DNA of 64,000 bases from an uncultured Lachnospiraceae bacterium. GTDB taxonomy: Bacteria > Bacillota > Clostridia > Lachnospirales > Lachnospiraceae. Location of the stretch: positions 186,001 to 250,000 of the forward strand of contig CAJTQI010000002.1 of NCBI GenBank assembly GCA_910578645.1. The letters run 5' to 3'. Both the position numbers and the translations under genes were made by a program. Under the pieces are notes generated by a model. It was given only the letters and a program-made list of their open reading frames with translations. It was not told the DNA's origin and did not search any database. Below are positions 51,655-60,894 of this stretch, one piece after another; the stretch's first letter is position 1; every line of letters starts with the position of its first letter.

Positions 51655-52527
51655 ATGCAGGGAAAAGAAGATATGAAAGATAACTATGCGTTCCATTTTC
51701 TCAATGATGTGGAGCATCCGGTGGTACGTCTAAACGCTGTGGGAAAAGAACGGTGCAGCACCGGCGCCTATTTCTGGGACAACAAAAACCGACAGGAATG
51801 TTATCTTTTCCAGTATACTTTAAATGGCAGCGGTACGGTGAAGATTGACGGTGAAGCGAAGATTGTGGGCAAAGGGACAGGCTTTTTCCTCAAGATGCCC
51901 GGCCCGGAATGCTACTATTTTGATGAACAAAACAATGAAGGGCCGTGGGAGTTTATCTACCTATTGTTTGAATGTGGCGCGGCGGTGGAATACTGTCGGT
52001 ATATAGAGAACCATCTGGGCAGGATGATTACCTTGCCGGTCTACAGCGGGGCGGTGGAATGGATGTTTGAACTTCATGCCCAGGCGAAACGCCCCAACCA
52101 GAATCCGTTTCTGTTAGGCTCTATGGTGTTCTCGTTCCTGTGTGCCTTGTGCGGTGTTGGGAAGGAGAAAGAGAAAGCGGAGTCACCGCTGATTGTGGGC
52201 GCTAAAACTTACATGGAAGAACTGTTTATGGAGCCTGTAGGCATCAGTGACGTGGCGGCTGCCTGTCATGTCAGCCAGAGTCATCTCTCCCGGGAATTTT
52301 ATAAAGTGACTGGCGTGAAGCCAAACGAATATCTGACAAAGCTGCGCCTTAAGAAAGCGGTGGATATGTTGGGAAGCACCTCTGTGCAGCTTGCACAGGT
52401 CAGCGAGGCGTGCGGGTTTTCTTCCGCTAATTATTTCCAGAAAGTCTTTAAGAAGCATATGGGCATGTCGCCCGTCCAGTTCCGCAGATATGTGAAGAGT
52501 GAAGGGTATTCCAGGTTCCAGATATAG
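51655..52527 (+). CDS. AraC-family transcriptional regulator (first)
   Basis: The 290-residue protein has an N-terminal cupin-like sugar-binding domain (about 20-160, GTGFFLKMPGPECYYFDE) and a C-terminal double helix-turn-helix (about 185-285). The latter has DVAAACHVSQSHLSREFYKVTGVKPNEYL and ACGFSSANYFQKVFKKHMGMSPVQFRRY. Such proteins activate sugar operons in the presence of the sugar. The ATG at 51655 follows AAGGAG by 8 bases; an in-frame ATG at 51637 lacks a site. It is divergent from the GH4 gene, its likely target. Confidence 0.9.
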   Translation: MQGKEDMKDNYAFHFLNDVEHPVVRLNAVGKERCSTGAYFWDNKNRQECYLFQYTLNGSGTVKIDGEAKIVGKGTGFFLKMPGPECYYFDEQNNEGPWEFIYLLFECGAAVEYCRYIENHLGRMITLPVYSGAVEWMFELHAQAKRPNQNPFLLGSMVFSFLCALCGVGKEKEKAESPLIVGAKTYMEELFMEPVGISDVAAACHVSQSHLSREFYKVTGVKPNEYLTKLRLKKAVDMLGSTSVQLAQVSEACGFSSANYFQKVFKKHMGMSPVQFRRYVKSEGYSRFQI

Positions 52528-52675
52528 TATCCTGTTCCGGTTTCCGCCCGCTGTGGAGGCCGACAGGCAGGAAAACAGGCGGTTTGGAGCGGTCATTTAG
52601 TGAATGTCGAAGGACTACCTGTCATGCCGCCTGGCAGTGTGGGTGTTTACTAGGCAGCCGCCGGGGCGTCTATAG

Positions 52676-53575
52676 TCAACCGGGAGGGGGTGGAGACTGG
52701 TACGAAGTAGGGGAGGGGGCGAAAGAACCACAGCTTTGCTGCATGGCAGGGATAATGGCAGCAGGCGGATGGGGAACGCTGGATTGTCTGTGCACTTGTC
52801 TGTATTCCTTGGGCGTGCAGCCTTTTGTGCTTTTGAAAATCCGGTTGAAAGTCTGTTGGTTATGATAGCCTGATTCCATGGCCACATTGATGATATCCAT
52901 GTCTGTGCGCAAAAGCAGATAGGTGGCGTAATCCATGCGGAGTGAATTAAGGTAGGCGGGCAGGCTGATTCCCAGCACATTGGAAAAAATGCGAGAGAGA
53001 GTATACTTACCGACTCCGAATTTTTTGGCTAACAGGGGAAGGGTGATTTCATCCTGGAAATTGCTTCCGATATAGGCGATGATTTTGCTGGTGAGGTCCA
53101 GGGGCGGCGTACTTTCAAAATCATTGAGCTGCAGCATGGGGAAGATATGGCATAGGATGAGAGAAGTCAGGGAGGAAATCATTTGCGTGTTTTCCGGTTT
53201 TGCCGTCAACTCAAAAAGACGCTTTTCCGCATACAGGATATCTTCGTGCAGAGGTGACGGATGTACCACCGGAACACGGGGATATTTGCCAAGCAGGTCC
53301 ATTTTGTGCATAGGAAGGATGTCGACGGAGGAGTTCATAATGTAGAACTGGATATCGCTGACGGAAGAAAGAGTCTGGTATTTATGGGGGACATTGGGAA
53401 AGATAAGGGCGATGTCCCCGGGCTCTAAGAGATAGTCCTCACCGCTGATTTGCATCCCTACGAGGCCTGAGATAACATGGACATATTCAATATAAGAATG
53501 AATGTGAAGCGGGTACTGCAAGGCTGTCGTTTCGTTATACAAGATAAAAAACTCCGGTTTATTTTCATAGAACAT
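52676..53575 (-). CDS. AraC-family transcriptional regulator (second)
   Basis: The 299-residue protein has a cupin sensor domain (about 10-140, LHIHSYIEYVHVISG, LLEPGDIALIFPNVPHKYQ) and a C-terminal AraC DNA-binding domain (about 165-270). The latter has LPLLAKKFGVGKYTLSRIFSNVLGISLPAYL and ESGYHNQQTFNRIFKSTKGCTPKEYR. A Pro/Ser-rich tail follows. The ATG at 53575 is used; the frame opens 18 bases earlier at a TTG without a good site. It is divergent from the importer operon that ends in GH36, which it probably activates when galactosides are present. Confidence 0.9.
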   Translation of the reverse strand: MFYENKPEFFILYNETTALQYPLHIHSYIEYVHVISGLVGMQISGEDYLLEPGDIALIFPNVPHKYQTLSSVSDIQFYIMNSSVDILPMHKMDLLGKYPRVPVVHPSPLHEDILYAEKRLFELTAKPENTQMISSLTSLILCHIFPMLQLNDFESTPPLDLTSKIIAYIGSNFQDEITLPLLAKKFGVGKYTLSRIFSNVLGISLPAYLNSLRMDYATYLLLRTDMDIINVAMESGYHNQQTFNRIFKSTKGCTPKEYRQVHRQSSVPHPPAAIIPAMQQSCGSFAPSPTSYQSPPPPG

Positions 53576-53793
53576 AGGCAGTAACCTCAGCAATAATTGT
53601 GTGGTATTAAAAGTTAAATATGAATTATTATAGAATGCAGTCTGTTATAATGTCAAGTAACCACGGTGGGAGTAGATAAAAACTATATAGTTTGCACGAA
53701 ACATTTTCTGATGCGCAGGAAAAGAGTGGTAAATGTGCAACTATTACGAACGACAATGGCAATATAATTGTTTGGTCTGTGAAAGGAGATAAT

Positions 53794-55203
53794 ATGAAAA
53801 AGAGATTAATTAGCGGACTGTTATGTGCGGCGATGACTCTGTCGCTTGTTGCATGCGGCGGCTCCGGAAGCGACGCCGGAAGTTCTTCCGACGGGGCAGC
53901 ACAGGAAACGGGCAGCGAGGAAGCGCCCAGTGAGGAAGCAGGCGGTGATGAAGCGCCCGGTGAGGAGGCAGGCGGCGACGCTGCTCCAAGCGGTGACGGA
54001 AGCGGTCTGGAGCTTGCTTACAACTTGGCAACGGAGGATTTTGCTGTTTTTGAAGGATTGATTAAGGACTTTACGGCGGAGACAGGAATCGACGTAACGA
54101 TTTATAACGGCGGCGACGACTATGAGTCTGCTATGAAGACACGTATGTCCTCGGGAGACTTGCCGGATATGTGGGTGACACATGGATGGAGTATCATCCG
54201 TTACAGCGAGTACATGATGGATTTGAGCGACCAGCCTTGGGTTGCAAATATTGATGCAGGACTTAAGAACGTTATCACCAACGACAGCGGCGAGCTTTTC
54301 ATTCTGCCGATTACGCAGGCAGTGGCAGCGATTATGTACAACAAAGACGTACTGGAAGCGGCGGGCGTTGACCCTACCACAATCCGTACATGGGATGATT
54401 TTAATGCGGCATGCCAGGCTATCGCGGACAAGACTGAGGCAACGCCCATTGAGCTTTGTTTGGGGGATGCTTTTGATGCATATATGTTAGAGGTTATCTG
54501 GCCGACACTTTACTCCAATACCGATATTGCCGACAATAAAGCTGCGGCTTTGCAGGACGGTTCATTTGACTTTACTACAGACGGGGCAGACAGCTTCCAG
54601 ATGGTAAGCGACTGGTTTACGTCAGGCTATTTCAATGAAGATTACGTGAGCGGTAAGAAAGACGATATCTGCAGTGCGCTTGCAAACGCGGAGGGCGGAT
54701 TTGCACTGTATTCTACAGAGATGATTCCTTCTATCCTTGCTTACAATGCAGAAGCTAATATCGGTATTCTTCCGGTTCCGGCTAAGGATGACAGCACAGC
54801 GTCATACTTCGGCACAGGCGAAGGCAACTTTAGCTGCTTCGGTATCTGGAAAGACACCGAGTATGCGGACGAGTGCAAGCAGCTTCTTGAATATCTTGCA
54901 CGTCCTGAAATCGCAGTGCAGGTTGTTAAGATTGACGGCGGTATCCCCGGCCTGACAGATACCGTATTGGAAGAGACTGACCAGGCGGCTTACACGACGA
55001 ATGCCTTCAAAGAGGCGCAGGCACAGTTCGACGGCGATTTGGTTTATGACAACTTCTTCGACCGCGAGTACCTTCCCAGCGGCATGTGGAGTGTAATGGG
55101 TGATTCCTTGGGCACACTGCTTGCAGACGGCGACCCGGAAGGCAGTAAAGCCGAGGCTATGGGCATGGTACAGGATAATTACAGCGACTTAATGGGCAAT
55201 TAA
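53794..55203 (+). CDS. Extracellular sugar-binding lipoprotein
   Basis: The 469-residue protein starts with a lipoprotein signal (MKKRLISGLLCAAMTLSLVAC, lipobox LVAC, Cys21). A Gly/Ser/Glu-rich linker of about 45 residues with repeated EEAGGDEAPG units tethers the body to the membrane. The mature body is a family-1 binding protein (LAYNLATEDFAVFEGLIKDFTAETGIDVTIYNGG and so on). The ATG at 53794 follows AAAGGAG; upstream in-frame codons from 53692 precede the signal peptide. It is the first gene of the operon SBP-permease-permease-DUF624-GH36, so the ligand is likely an alpha-galactoside. Confidence 0.92.
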   Translation: MKKRLISGLLCAAMTLSLVACGGSGSDAGSSSDGAAQETGSEEAPSEEAGGDEAPGEEAGGDAAPSGDGSGLELAYNLATEDFAVFEGLIKDFTAETGIDVTIYNGGDDYESAMKTRMSSGDLPDMWVTHGWSIIRYSEYMMDLSDQPWVANIDAGLKNVITNDSGELFILPITQAVAAIMYNKDVLEAAGVDPTTIRTWDDFNAACQAIADKTEATPIELCLGDAFDAYMLEVIWPTLYSNTDIADNKAAALQDGSFDFTTDGADSFQMVSDWFTSGYFNEDYVSGKKDDICSALANAEGGFALYSTEMIPSILAYNAEANIGILPVPAKDDSTASYFGTGEGNFSCFGIWKDTEYADECKQLLEYLARPEIAVQVVKIDGGIPGLTDTVLEETDQAAYTTNAFKEAQAQFDGDLVYDNFFDREYLPSGMWSVMGDSLGTLLADGDPEGSKAEAMGMVQDNYSDLMGN

Positions 55204-55235
55204 GGAGCACAGGCAATAGTATAGCATAGATATGT

Positions 55236-55304
55236 GAAAGGACTCCGTACTTGGACAGGAACGCTTGGCGTCTTTTTCGGGGACGGAGTTCCTTTTATAT
55301 TCTC
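55236..55304 (+). terminator. Stem-loop between binding protein and permease genes
   Basis: AAAGGACTCCG at 55237-55247 pairs with CGGAGTTCCTTTT near 55286-55298, followed by ATATTCT. It lies between the binding-protein gene and the permeases; such hairpins let the binding protein be made in excess. Confidence 0.55.
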
Positions 55305-55362
55305 TTGTAACGGAGCACACCGTTTTACGGTGATGTTTTCGCCTATACGGATAGGAGTGTTT

Positions 55363-56235
55363 ATGACTAATACAAGAAAAAGGAAACTAAACTGGTTCTA
55401 CATACCGGCAGTGGTGATTATGTTGACATTTATCGCATATCCCTTGTGTTATGCGGTCTATCTGTCTTTCTTTAAGTGGAACGGGTATTCCGTGAATAAA
55501 GATTTTGTCGGTATTTCAAATTATATTTCAATGTTCAAGGATAAAGTATTTATTTCGTCTTTGCGCAATACCCTTGTCTATGGCTTTGTGTGTACATTCT
55601 TGCAGCAGATAATCGGGCTTGCCATGGCGATGTTCTTAAATACGAAGTTTAAGGGCAGAGGCATTGTCAGGACGGTTATCTATATGCCGGCTATGATATC
55701 GGGCTTAGTTATGGGATATATTATGTACTTCTTCTTCCAGTTCAAAGGCGGCGTTATCAACGACATTATGGCGTCTCTTGGCATGGCGGGGTATGATTGG
55801 CTCGGCAATGGCGCATCCGCCATTGCGGTGATTGTCTTCATCAATACATGGCAGTTCGTGGGCGTCAGTATGGTAATCTATTTGGCAGGCATCCAGGGCG
55901 TGTCGCAGTCTTATATAGAGGCGGCCACCGTGGACGGCGCTTCGCCTTGGGAGAGATTCCGCTATATTATCTTGCCTCTGTTGATTCCGGCGCTTTCATC
56001 GTCCGTGATTTATAATTTAATCGGCGGTTTGAAACTTTACGATGTTATTATCGCTTTGACGGACGGCGGGCCCGCCAAGAAGACCCATTCCCTGGCGACC
56101 TATATTGCAAACCGTTACTTTGACGCGGAGCGTGCCGGATATGCGGCGGCAATCGGCGTATTTTCCTTCCTTATGATTATGGTGATTTCCATGATTGTGA
56201 ATGCATATTTCCGGAAAAAGGAGGTTGAGGTATAA
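55363..56235 (+). CDS. Sugar ABC transporter permease, MalF type
   Basis: The 290-residue permease has six helices (first at about 13-35) and the docking loop EAATVDGASPWERFRYIILPLLIPAL near residue 186-211. The ATG at 55363 is chosen because ATAGGAGTG lies 5 bases upstream and the protein then starts MTNTRKRKLNWFYIP; an in-frame upstream codon at 55234 belongs to the stem-loop. It partners the MalG-type permease, whose start overlaps its stop by one base. No ATPase gene is present in the operon, so a shared multi-sugar ATPase is likely. Confidence 0.92.
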   Translation: MTNTRKRKLNWFYIPAVVIMLTFIAYPLCYAVYLSFFKWNGYSVNKDFVGISNYISMFKDKVFISSLRNTLVYGFVCTFLQQIIGLAMAMFLNTKFKGRGIVRTVIYMPAMISGLVMGYIMYFFFQFKGGVINDIMASLGMAGYDWLGNGASAIAVIVFINTWQFVGVSMVIYLAGIQGVSQSYIEAATVDGASPWERFRYIILPLLIPALSSSVIYNLIGGLKLYDVIIALTDGGPAKKTHSLATYIANRYFDAERAGYAAAIGVFSFLMIMVISMIVNAYFRKKEVEV

Positions 56236-57116
56236 TGGCGAAGACGAAAGAATTGAGAGAAAACAGACAGCCTTCTATGTTTGAAGACGAGAAGATGCCG
56301 CTTCGGGCCAAGGACTGGTGGAAATACCTTATCAGTCTGTTTTTGTTGATTGTCTATCTGTTTCCGTTCTACATTATTATCAATGTGTCGTTGCGTTCTT
56401 TTAGCGACACGACATCGAGAATCCGGTTCCCAAACCCTATATATTGGGATAATTTCAATAAGGTTATCGAGAGCGGCGAGATTTTTACGGGTATCAAGAA
56501 CTGTCTGATTATCACTGCGCTTGTTTTGCTTTTGGAGATTGTGGTGGGATGTATGGCTGCCTATGCCCTGGCCCGTAACCAGTCCAAATTAAATGAAGTA
56601 GTGCGAAGCCTGATTATGTCGGTCATGATGATTACACCATTGACTATATTGGTCGGTATCTATTCGACGATGTCCACGATTCATGCCACATCGACTTATT
56701 GGGGAATGGTATTGGTGCTTAGCGCTTTCGGCCTGCCGCTTGTTATTTTCCTGTATACGAACTTTATTTCTTCGATTCCGGTGGCTTTGGACGAGGCGGC
56801 GGCAATCGACGGGGCCAGCAATCTGCAGGTATTTTTTCAGATTATTTTGCCGCAGCTTAAGACGGTTACGGTCACGGTTATTATCCTGCAAGGGGTGGGC
56901 GTGTGGAATGAGTATACTTACTCCTATTATTTCCTGCAAAAAACGTCTATGCGGACGATTACCCTTGTTATCAAGACGTTTTTCTCCGCTGTGTCCAATG
57001 ATTACGGTGCGGCGGCTGCCACGGCGGTAATCGGTATGATGCCCCTGGTGATTGTGTATTTGTGCCTGCAGAAATATTTCATACAGGGTCAGGTAGAAGG
57101 CGCTGTGAAAGGTTAA
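56235..57116 (+). CDS. Sugar ABC transporter permease, MalG type
   Basis: The 293-residue permease has six helices and the docking loop DEAAAIDGASNLQVFFQIILPQLKTV near residue 178-203. The opening WWKYLISLFLLIVYLFPFYIIINVSL and the ending QKYFIQGQVEGAVKG are typical of MalG-like proteins. Its A of ATG overlaps the last base of the previous stop. The following DUF624 gene starts 10 bases later, keeping the operon tight. Cargo is inferred from the GH36 gene at the end. Confidence 0.93.
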   Translation: MAKTKELRENRQPSMFEDEKMPLRAKDWWKYLISLFLLIVYLFPFYIIINVSLRSFSDTTSRIRFPNPIYWDNFNKVIESGEIFTGIKNCLIITALVLLLEIVVGCMAAYALARNQSKLNEVVRSLIMSVMMITPLTILVGIYSTMSTIHATSTYWGMVLVLSAFGLPLVIFLYTNFISSIPVALDEAAAIDGASNLQVFFQIILPQLKTVTVTVIILQGVGVWNEYTYSYYFLQKTSMRTITLVIKTFFSAVSNDYGAAAATAVIGMMPLVIVYLCLQKYFIQGQVEGAVKG

Positions 57117-57125
57117 TATAACTTC

Positions 57126-57785
57126 ATGGAGGTAAAATTGAAATTTTCGATGGATTCCCCGGTTTTTCATATTGCCGACCAGATTACGGATTTGCTGGTG
57201 GCGGGATTTTTGTGGCTTGTCTTTTCGGTGCCGGTGGTCACCATCGGACCGGCAAGCGCCGCCTTGTATTATACGGTTGTGAAGGTGGTCAGGAGGAAGA
57301 GGGAGACTGTCACAAAGTCGTTTCTGTATGCTTTTAGGCTGAATTTTAAGCAAGGAATTGGCCTTACGTTACTTTATATAGCATATGGCGCGCTTCTTGC
57401 GTTTTATATTTACTTTGTAGGATACGGTAAAGCGCAGGGAAACGGTTATGCAGCCGTCATCGGTGGAATTATCCTTGCGGCGCCGTTTTTATTCACGCTG
57501 CCTTATATATTCCCGGCATTGTCCAGATTTCAGTTTAAGGTAAGCCGTCTGCTACAGTATGCGCTGCATATGTCGGTGGGACATTGTATGACCACACTTG
57601 CGCTGTTAACCATGCTGTTGGCGGTGGGATTTATGATTTACCTGTTTCCTTTTTTCTTGGCTGTTTTGCCGGGGGTATATGTCTATATTGCCTCTTTTCT
57701 GATTGAGAGAGTGCTGAGGGGATATTTGGCGGCGGAGCGGGAGAAATATACGGACGAAGATGCGCTACCGTGGTATTTGGAATGA
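57126..57785 (+). CDS. DUF624 (YesL-like) membrane protein
   Basis: The 219-residue membrane protein has five hydrophobic helices and the family opening DSPVFHIADQITDLLVAGFLWLVFSVPVVTIGPASAALYYTVVKVVRR. DUF624 genes travel with oligosaccharide ABC importers in Firmicutes, but their role is unclear. The ATG at 57126 overlaps its own GGAGGT; an in-frame TTG at 57138, 5 bases after GGAGG, is an alternative and would fit the usual family N-terminus (MKFSMDSP). It lies between the permeases and the GH36 gene. Confidence 0.85.
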   Translation: MEVKLKFSMDSPVFHIADQITDLLVAGFLWLVFSVPVVTIGPASAALYYTVVKVVRRKRETVTKSFLYAFRLNFKQGIGLTLLYIAYGALLAFYIYFVGYGKAQGNGYAAVIGGIILAAPFLFTLPYIFPALSRFQFKVSRLLQYALHMSVGHCMTTLALLTMLLAVGFMIYLFPFFLAVLPGVYVYIASFLIERVLRGYLAAEREKYTDEDALPWYLE

Positions 57786-57823
57786 GTGGAATAAGATAAA
57801 ACTACGAAAGGAGTATTACATAG

Positions 57824-59929
57824 ATGGATAAAAATATTGTAGTCCGGGAAGGCGGGCTGTCGGTGTGGTTCCAAGTCCGGGAGGATGGGATTGTGGAACT
57901 TAGCGGCTTTAGCCCGGTGGAGATGAACGTCAGTCCAAAGGCAAGAGAAGATGTAGAGAATGTCAGCCCTCTTGTGGAGGTGCAGATTACGGGGAAGAGC
58001 ACGAGAGGGATGCATGCGTATAAGCATAATTCCAGCAGCGCTTCCCTGGACTTCCACTATAGGGAGCATAAGTTAGAGAAGTGGGAGAAGGGAAAAGAGC
58101 TGCAGATTTTCTTAGACACAGAATATGGCCTGGAGGCCGTTTACCACATGAAGTTTTTTGACGGCGTTGCGGTGGTACAGGCGTGGACGCAGTTAAACAA
58201 CAAGGGCAGGGAAGAGATTGGGTTGGAATATGTGTCCTCTTTTATTTACCAAAATCTGTGTGGAGACGGTAAACTGCCCTACGAGGAAAAGACCGACATC
58301 TATACGCCCTTAAACGGATGGAGTTGCGAGGCGCAGTGGAAGAAGGAGGATATCCGGGATTTAAACCTTCCGGGTATGACGGTAAACGGATTTAATGAGC
58401 CGGGCTTTGGAAATAACCGTTATTGTTATGGCGGAAGAAGTTCCTGGTCATCCTGCGAGTACCTTCCCATGGGATTTGCCCATGACAGGGAGACGGGGGA
58501 GACTTACTGCTTCCAGATTGAGCATTCCGGGCAATGGCATGCGGAATACGGCACGGAGCCGGGTGAGCGGCTTTATCTTGCACTGAGCGGCCCAACGGAG
58601 GCGGAGAACGGTTGGTGGAAGAACCTAAAGCCGGGCGAATCTTTTACCACTGTTCCGGCGGCTTTCGGCGTGGTGCAGGGGGACGTGAGCGTTGCCGCTG
58701 CGGCCTTGACGGCATACCGCAGGAAAATCCGCAGGCCAAATGCCGATGACGAGAAACTGAATGTAGTATTTAACGATTATATGAACTGCCTGATGGGCGA
58801 CCCTACCGACGAGAAGGAGCGGATGATTATCGACAAGGCTGCACAGATGGGCTGTGAGTATTACTGCTTAGACTGCGGCTGGTATGATAAAGGCTACTGG
58901 TGGGACAGAGTAGGAGAGTGGGTGGAATGCCCGGAGCGTTTCCCCAACGGGTTGAAAGCTATCTGTGAGTATGCCAAGAAAAAGAATATGGTCATGGGCC
59001 TTTGGCTTGAGATTGAGGTGATGGGAGTTGCCTGTGAACTGGCGACGAAACTGCCTGACGACTGGTTTATCTGCCGCCATGGCAAGAGGCATATCGACAA
59101 TAAGAGATATCTTCTCGATTTCCGTAACCCTAAAGTGCGAGAATACTGCAGCGATGTGGTGGAGCGATTAATCAAAGACTATGGGGTAGGGTATTTTAAG
59201 ATAGATTACAATGTGACTGTGGGGCATGGAAGCGACCTGTATTCCGACAGTTGTTCCGATGCGATTATGGAGCATTACAAATATCTTTACCGGTGGTATG
59301 AGGAAATTTTTGAAAAGCATCCGGACCTGGTTATTGAAAACTGCGGCTCTGGTGGGCAGCGTATGGATTACGGTATGTTGAAGCTCTTAAGTTTACAGTC
59401 CACCAGTGACCAGACGGATTATATTTATAATTCCTACATTGCGGCCAATGTGGCCAGCGCGGTGACGCCTGAGCAGGCGGGCATGTGGGTATATCCTTAT
59501 GAGGATGAAGAAGAACATGTGATTTACAATATGGTGAACGGACTTTTACTGCGCCCTTATGTCAGCGGCATGGTATGGAAACTGAGTGACAACAGCATGA
59601 AGCTGATGCAGGAAGGCATTGCGCTGTATAAGGAAATCCGCTCCGATGTAAAAGAGGCCGTACCGTTCTTCCCGTTGGGGTTTGGCAATATCAGACAGGA
59701 TGCGTTAGCTTACGGGCTTCGCAAAGAGGACACGGTGTATCTGGCCGTGTTTGCGCCCAGGACAAAGGATGTGGAGATTCCTCTGGCATTCGGGAAAGAA
59801 ACCGGACAGGCGGAAGTGATTTACCCGAAGAAAGGAAACTGCGAATACAAAGTGAAGGATGGGATTTTATCGCTCCATATGCCGCAGGAGAAGACGGCCA
59901 GGCTGCTTAAGATAACGTTGAAAGGATGA
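57824..59929 (+). CDS. GH36 alpha-galactosidase
   Basis: The 701-residue enzyme removes terminal alpha-1,6-galactose from raffinose, melibiose or stachyose. An N-terminal beta domain (about 1-285) is followed by a (beta/alpha)8 barrel (about 300-620) and a C-terminal beta domain. Catalytic features are the nucleophile Asp in YFKIDYN near 460 and the acid/base Asp in STSDQTD near 528. Supporting motifs are DCGWYDKG, GLWLEIEVM and ENCGSGGQRMDYG. There is no signal peptide, so hydrolysis occurs inside after import. The preceding importer delivers the substrate, and the GH32 enzyme at 48342 can handle the sucrose released from raffinose. Confidence 0.93.
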   Translation: MDKNIVVREGGLSVWFQVREDGIVELSGFSPVEMNVSPKAREDVENVSPLVEVQITGKSTRGMHAYKHNSSSASLDFHYREHKLEKWEKGKELQIFLDTEYGLEAVYHMKFFDGVAVVQAWTQLNNKGREEIGLEYVSSFIYQNLCGDGKLPYEEKTDIYTPLNGWSCEAQWKKEDIRDLNLPGMTVNGFNEPGFGNNRYCYGGRSSWSSCEYLPMGFAHDRETGETYCFQIEHSGQWHAEYGTEPGERLYLALSGPTEAENGWWKNLKPGESFTTVPAAFGVVQGDVSVAAAALTAYRRKIRRPNADDEKLNVVFNDYMNCLMGDPTDEKERMIIDKAAQMGCEYYCLDCGWYDKGYWWDRVGEWVECPERFPNGLKAICEYAKKKNMVMGLWLEIEVMGVACELATKLPDDWFICRHGKRHIDNKRYLLDFRNPKVREYCSDVVERLIKDYGVGYFKIDYNVTVGHGSDLYSDSCSDAIMEHYKYLYRWYEEIFEKHPDLVIENCGSGGQRMDYGMLKLLSLQSTSDQTDYIYNSYIAANVASAVTPEQAGMWVYPYEDEEEHVIYNMVNGLLLRPYVSGMVWKLSDNSMKLMQEGIALYKEIRSDVKEAVPFFPLGFGNIRQDALAYGLRKEDTVYLAVFAPRTKDVEIPLAFGKETGQAEVIYPKKGNCEYKVKDGILSLHMPQEKTARLLKITLKG

Positions 59930-59983
59930 TGGCCGTTAACCCATGCCGGGACGCATAATGATTTGCTTGGTAAATAAGCATAT

Positions 59984-60022
59984 AACCGCCGTACAGAAGT
60001 GATTTGTGTGCGGCGGTTTTCT
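59984..60022 (+). terminator. Terminator after GH36
   Basis: AACCGCCG(TACA) pairs with (TGTG)CGGCGGTT over a short loop and is followed by TTTTCT. Confidence 0.85.
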
Positions 60023-60113
60023 GTGCTTGCGGCAGAATATTTAGCTGTGTTATTATGGAAAACAAACACATGGCAGTGATAGCGCCTGTATGGCGGATGA
60101 ATGGAGGATGGGA

Positions 60114-60770
60114 ATGAAGCGTATATTATGTTACGGAGATTCTAATACATGGGGACATAATCCGGAACCTCGTGCGGATTATTTTAGATACGGGGACGAT
60201 GAGAGGTGGACCGGTGTGTTGCAGAAGATTTTGGAGGGAAAGGCAAAGGTCATTGAAGAGGGATTGTGCGGTAGGACGATTATGTATGACGACCCGGTGA
60301 CGGCTGACAGGAACGGGAGCAGGTTTTTAAACTGCTGCCTGCAAAGCCAGCAACCCCTCGACCTGGTGATTTTTATGTTGGGAACCAATGACGTCAGGCA
60401 CATCTTTACACCCTCTGTCAAAGAGATTGCCATGGGAATGGAGAATCTGGTTAAAATGGTCAAAAATCCCCAGAATTATGGGGTGGGAGATGTTCCTCAA
60501 GTGTTGGTGATTGTTCCGGCTCCTGTGCGGGATGAAATTGCAGGCTCAGACTTTTATGGTATGTACGACGAAGAGTCGGTGAAAAAGAGTAAAGCGCTCA
60601 AGGAAGAATACAGGAAAATTTTTGCAACAATGCCTGGCGTAACCCTTCTCGATGCGGGAGAGGTGGCGGAGGTGTCTATAAAGGACTGTATCCATCTGAC
60701 AAAGGAAGGGCATCGGAGACTGGGAGAAGCCGTTGCAGAGTGTATCAATAAGATGTGGTTTGAGGTGTGA
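60114..60770 (+). CDS. SGNH/GDSL hydrolase
   Basis: The 218-residue esterase-like enzyme has block I YGDSNTWGHN with the catalytic Ser in GDSN, block II residue Gly in EEGLCGRT, block III FMLGTNDVRH with Asn, and block V DCIHLTKEGHRRLGEAV with the Asp and His of the triad. No signal peptide or membrane segment is present, so it is probably cytoplasmic. Such proteins deacetylate sugars or hydrolyse short acyl esters; the substrate is not evident. The ATG at 60114 follows GGAGG by 6 bases. It is a single-gene unit, though its neighbours break down plant sugars, which are often acetylated. Confidence 0.87.
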   Translation: MKRILCYGDSNTWGHNPEPRADYFRYGDDERWTGVLQKILEGKAKVIEEGLCGRTIMYDDPVTADRNGSRFLNCCLQSQQPLDLVIFMLGTNDVRHIFTPSVKEIAMGMENLVKMVKNPQNYGVGDVPQVLVIVPAPVRDEIAGSDFYGMYDEESVKKSKALKEEYRKIFATMPGVTLLDAGEVAEVSIKDCIHLTKEGHRRLGEAVAECINKMWFEV

Positions 60771-60830
60771 CGAAATAGGTATGGTACGGAAAGCTTCCAA
60801 GCCTTATGCCGGAAAGGATGCGGTGGAAAT

Positions 60831-60858
60831 TTGACTATGTTTATGCTATGCTTTAAAT
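60831..60858 (+). promoter_or_regulatory. Possible promoter of the redox trio
   Basis: TTGACT at 60831-60836 and TTAAAT at 60853-60858 are separated by 16 bases, 36 bases before the TlpA-like start codon. Confidence 0.4.
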
Positions 60859-60894
60859 GCTTGGGATAGACAAAGGGGAATTAGGAGGATTATT

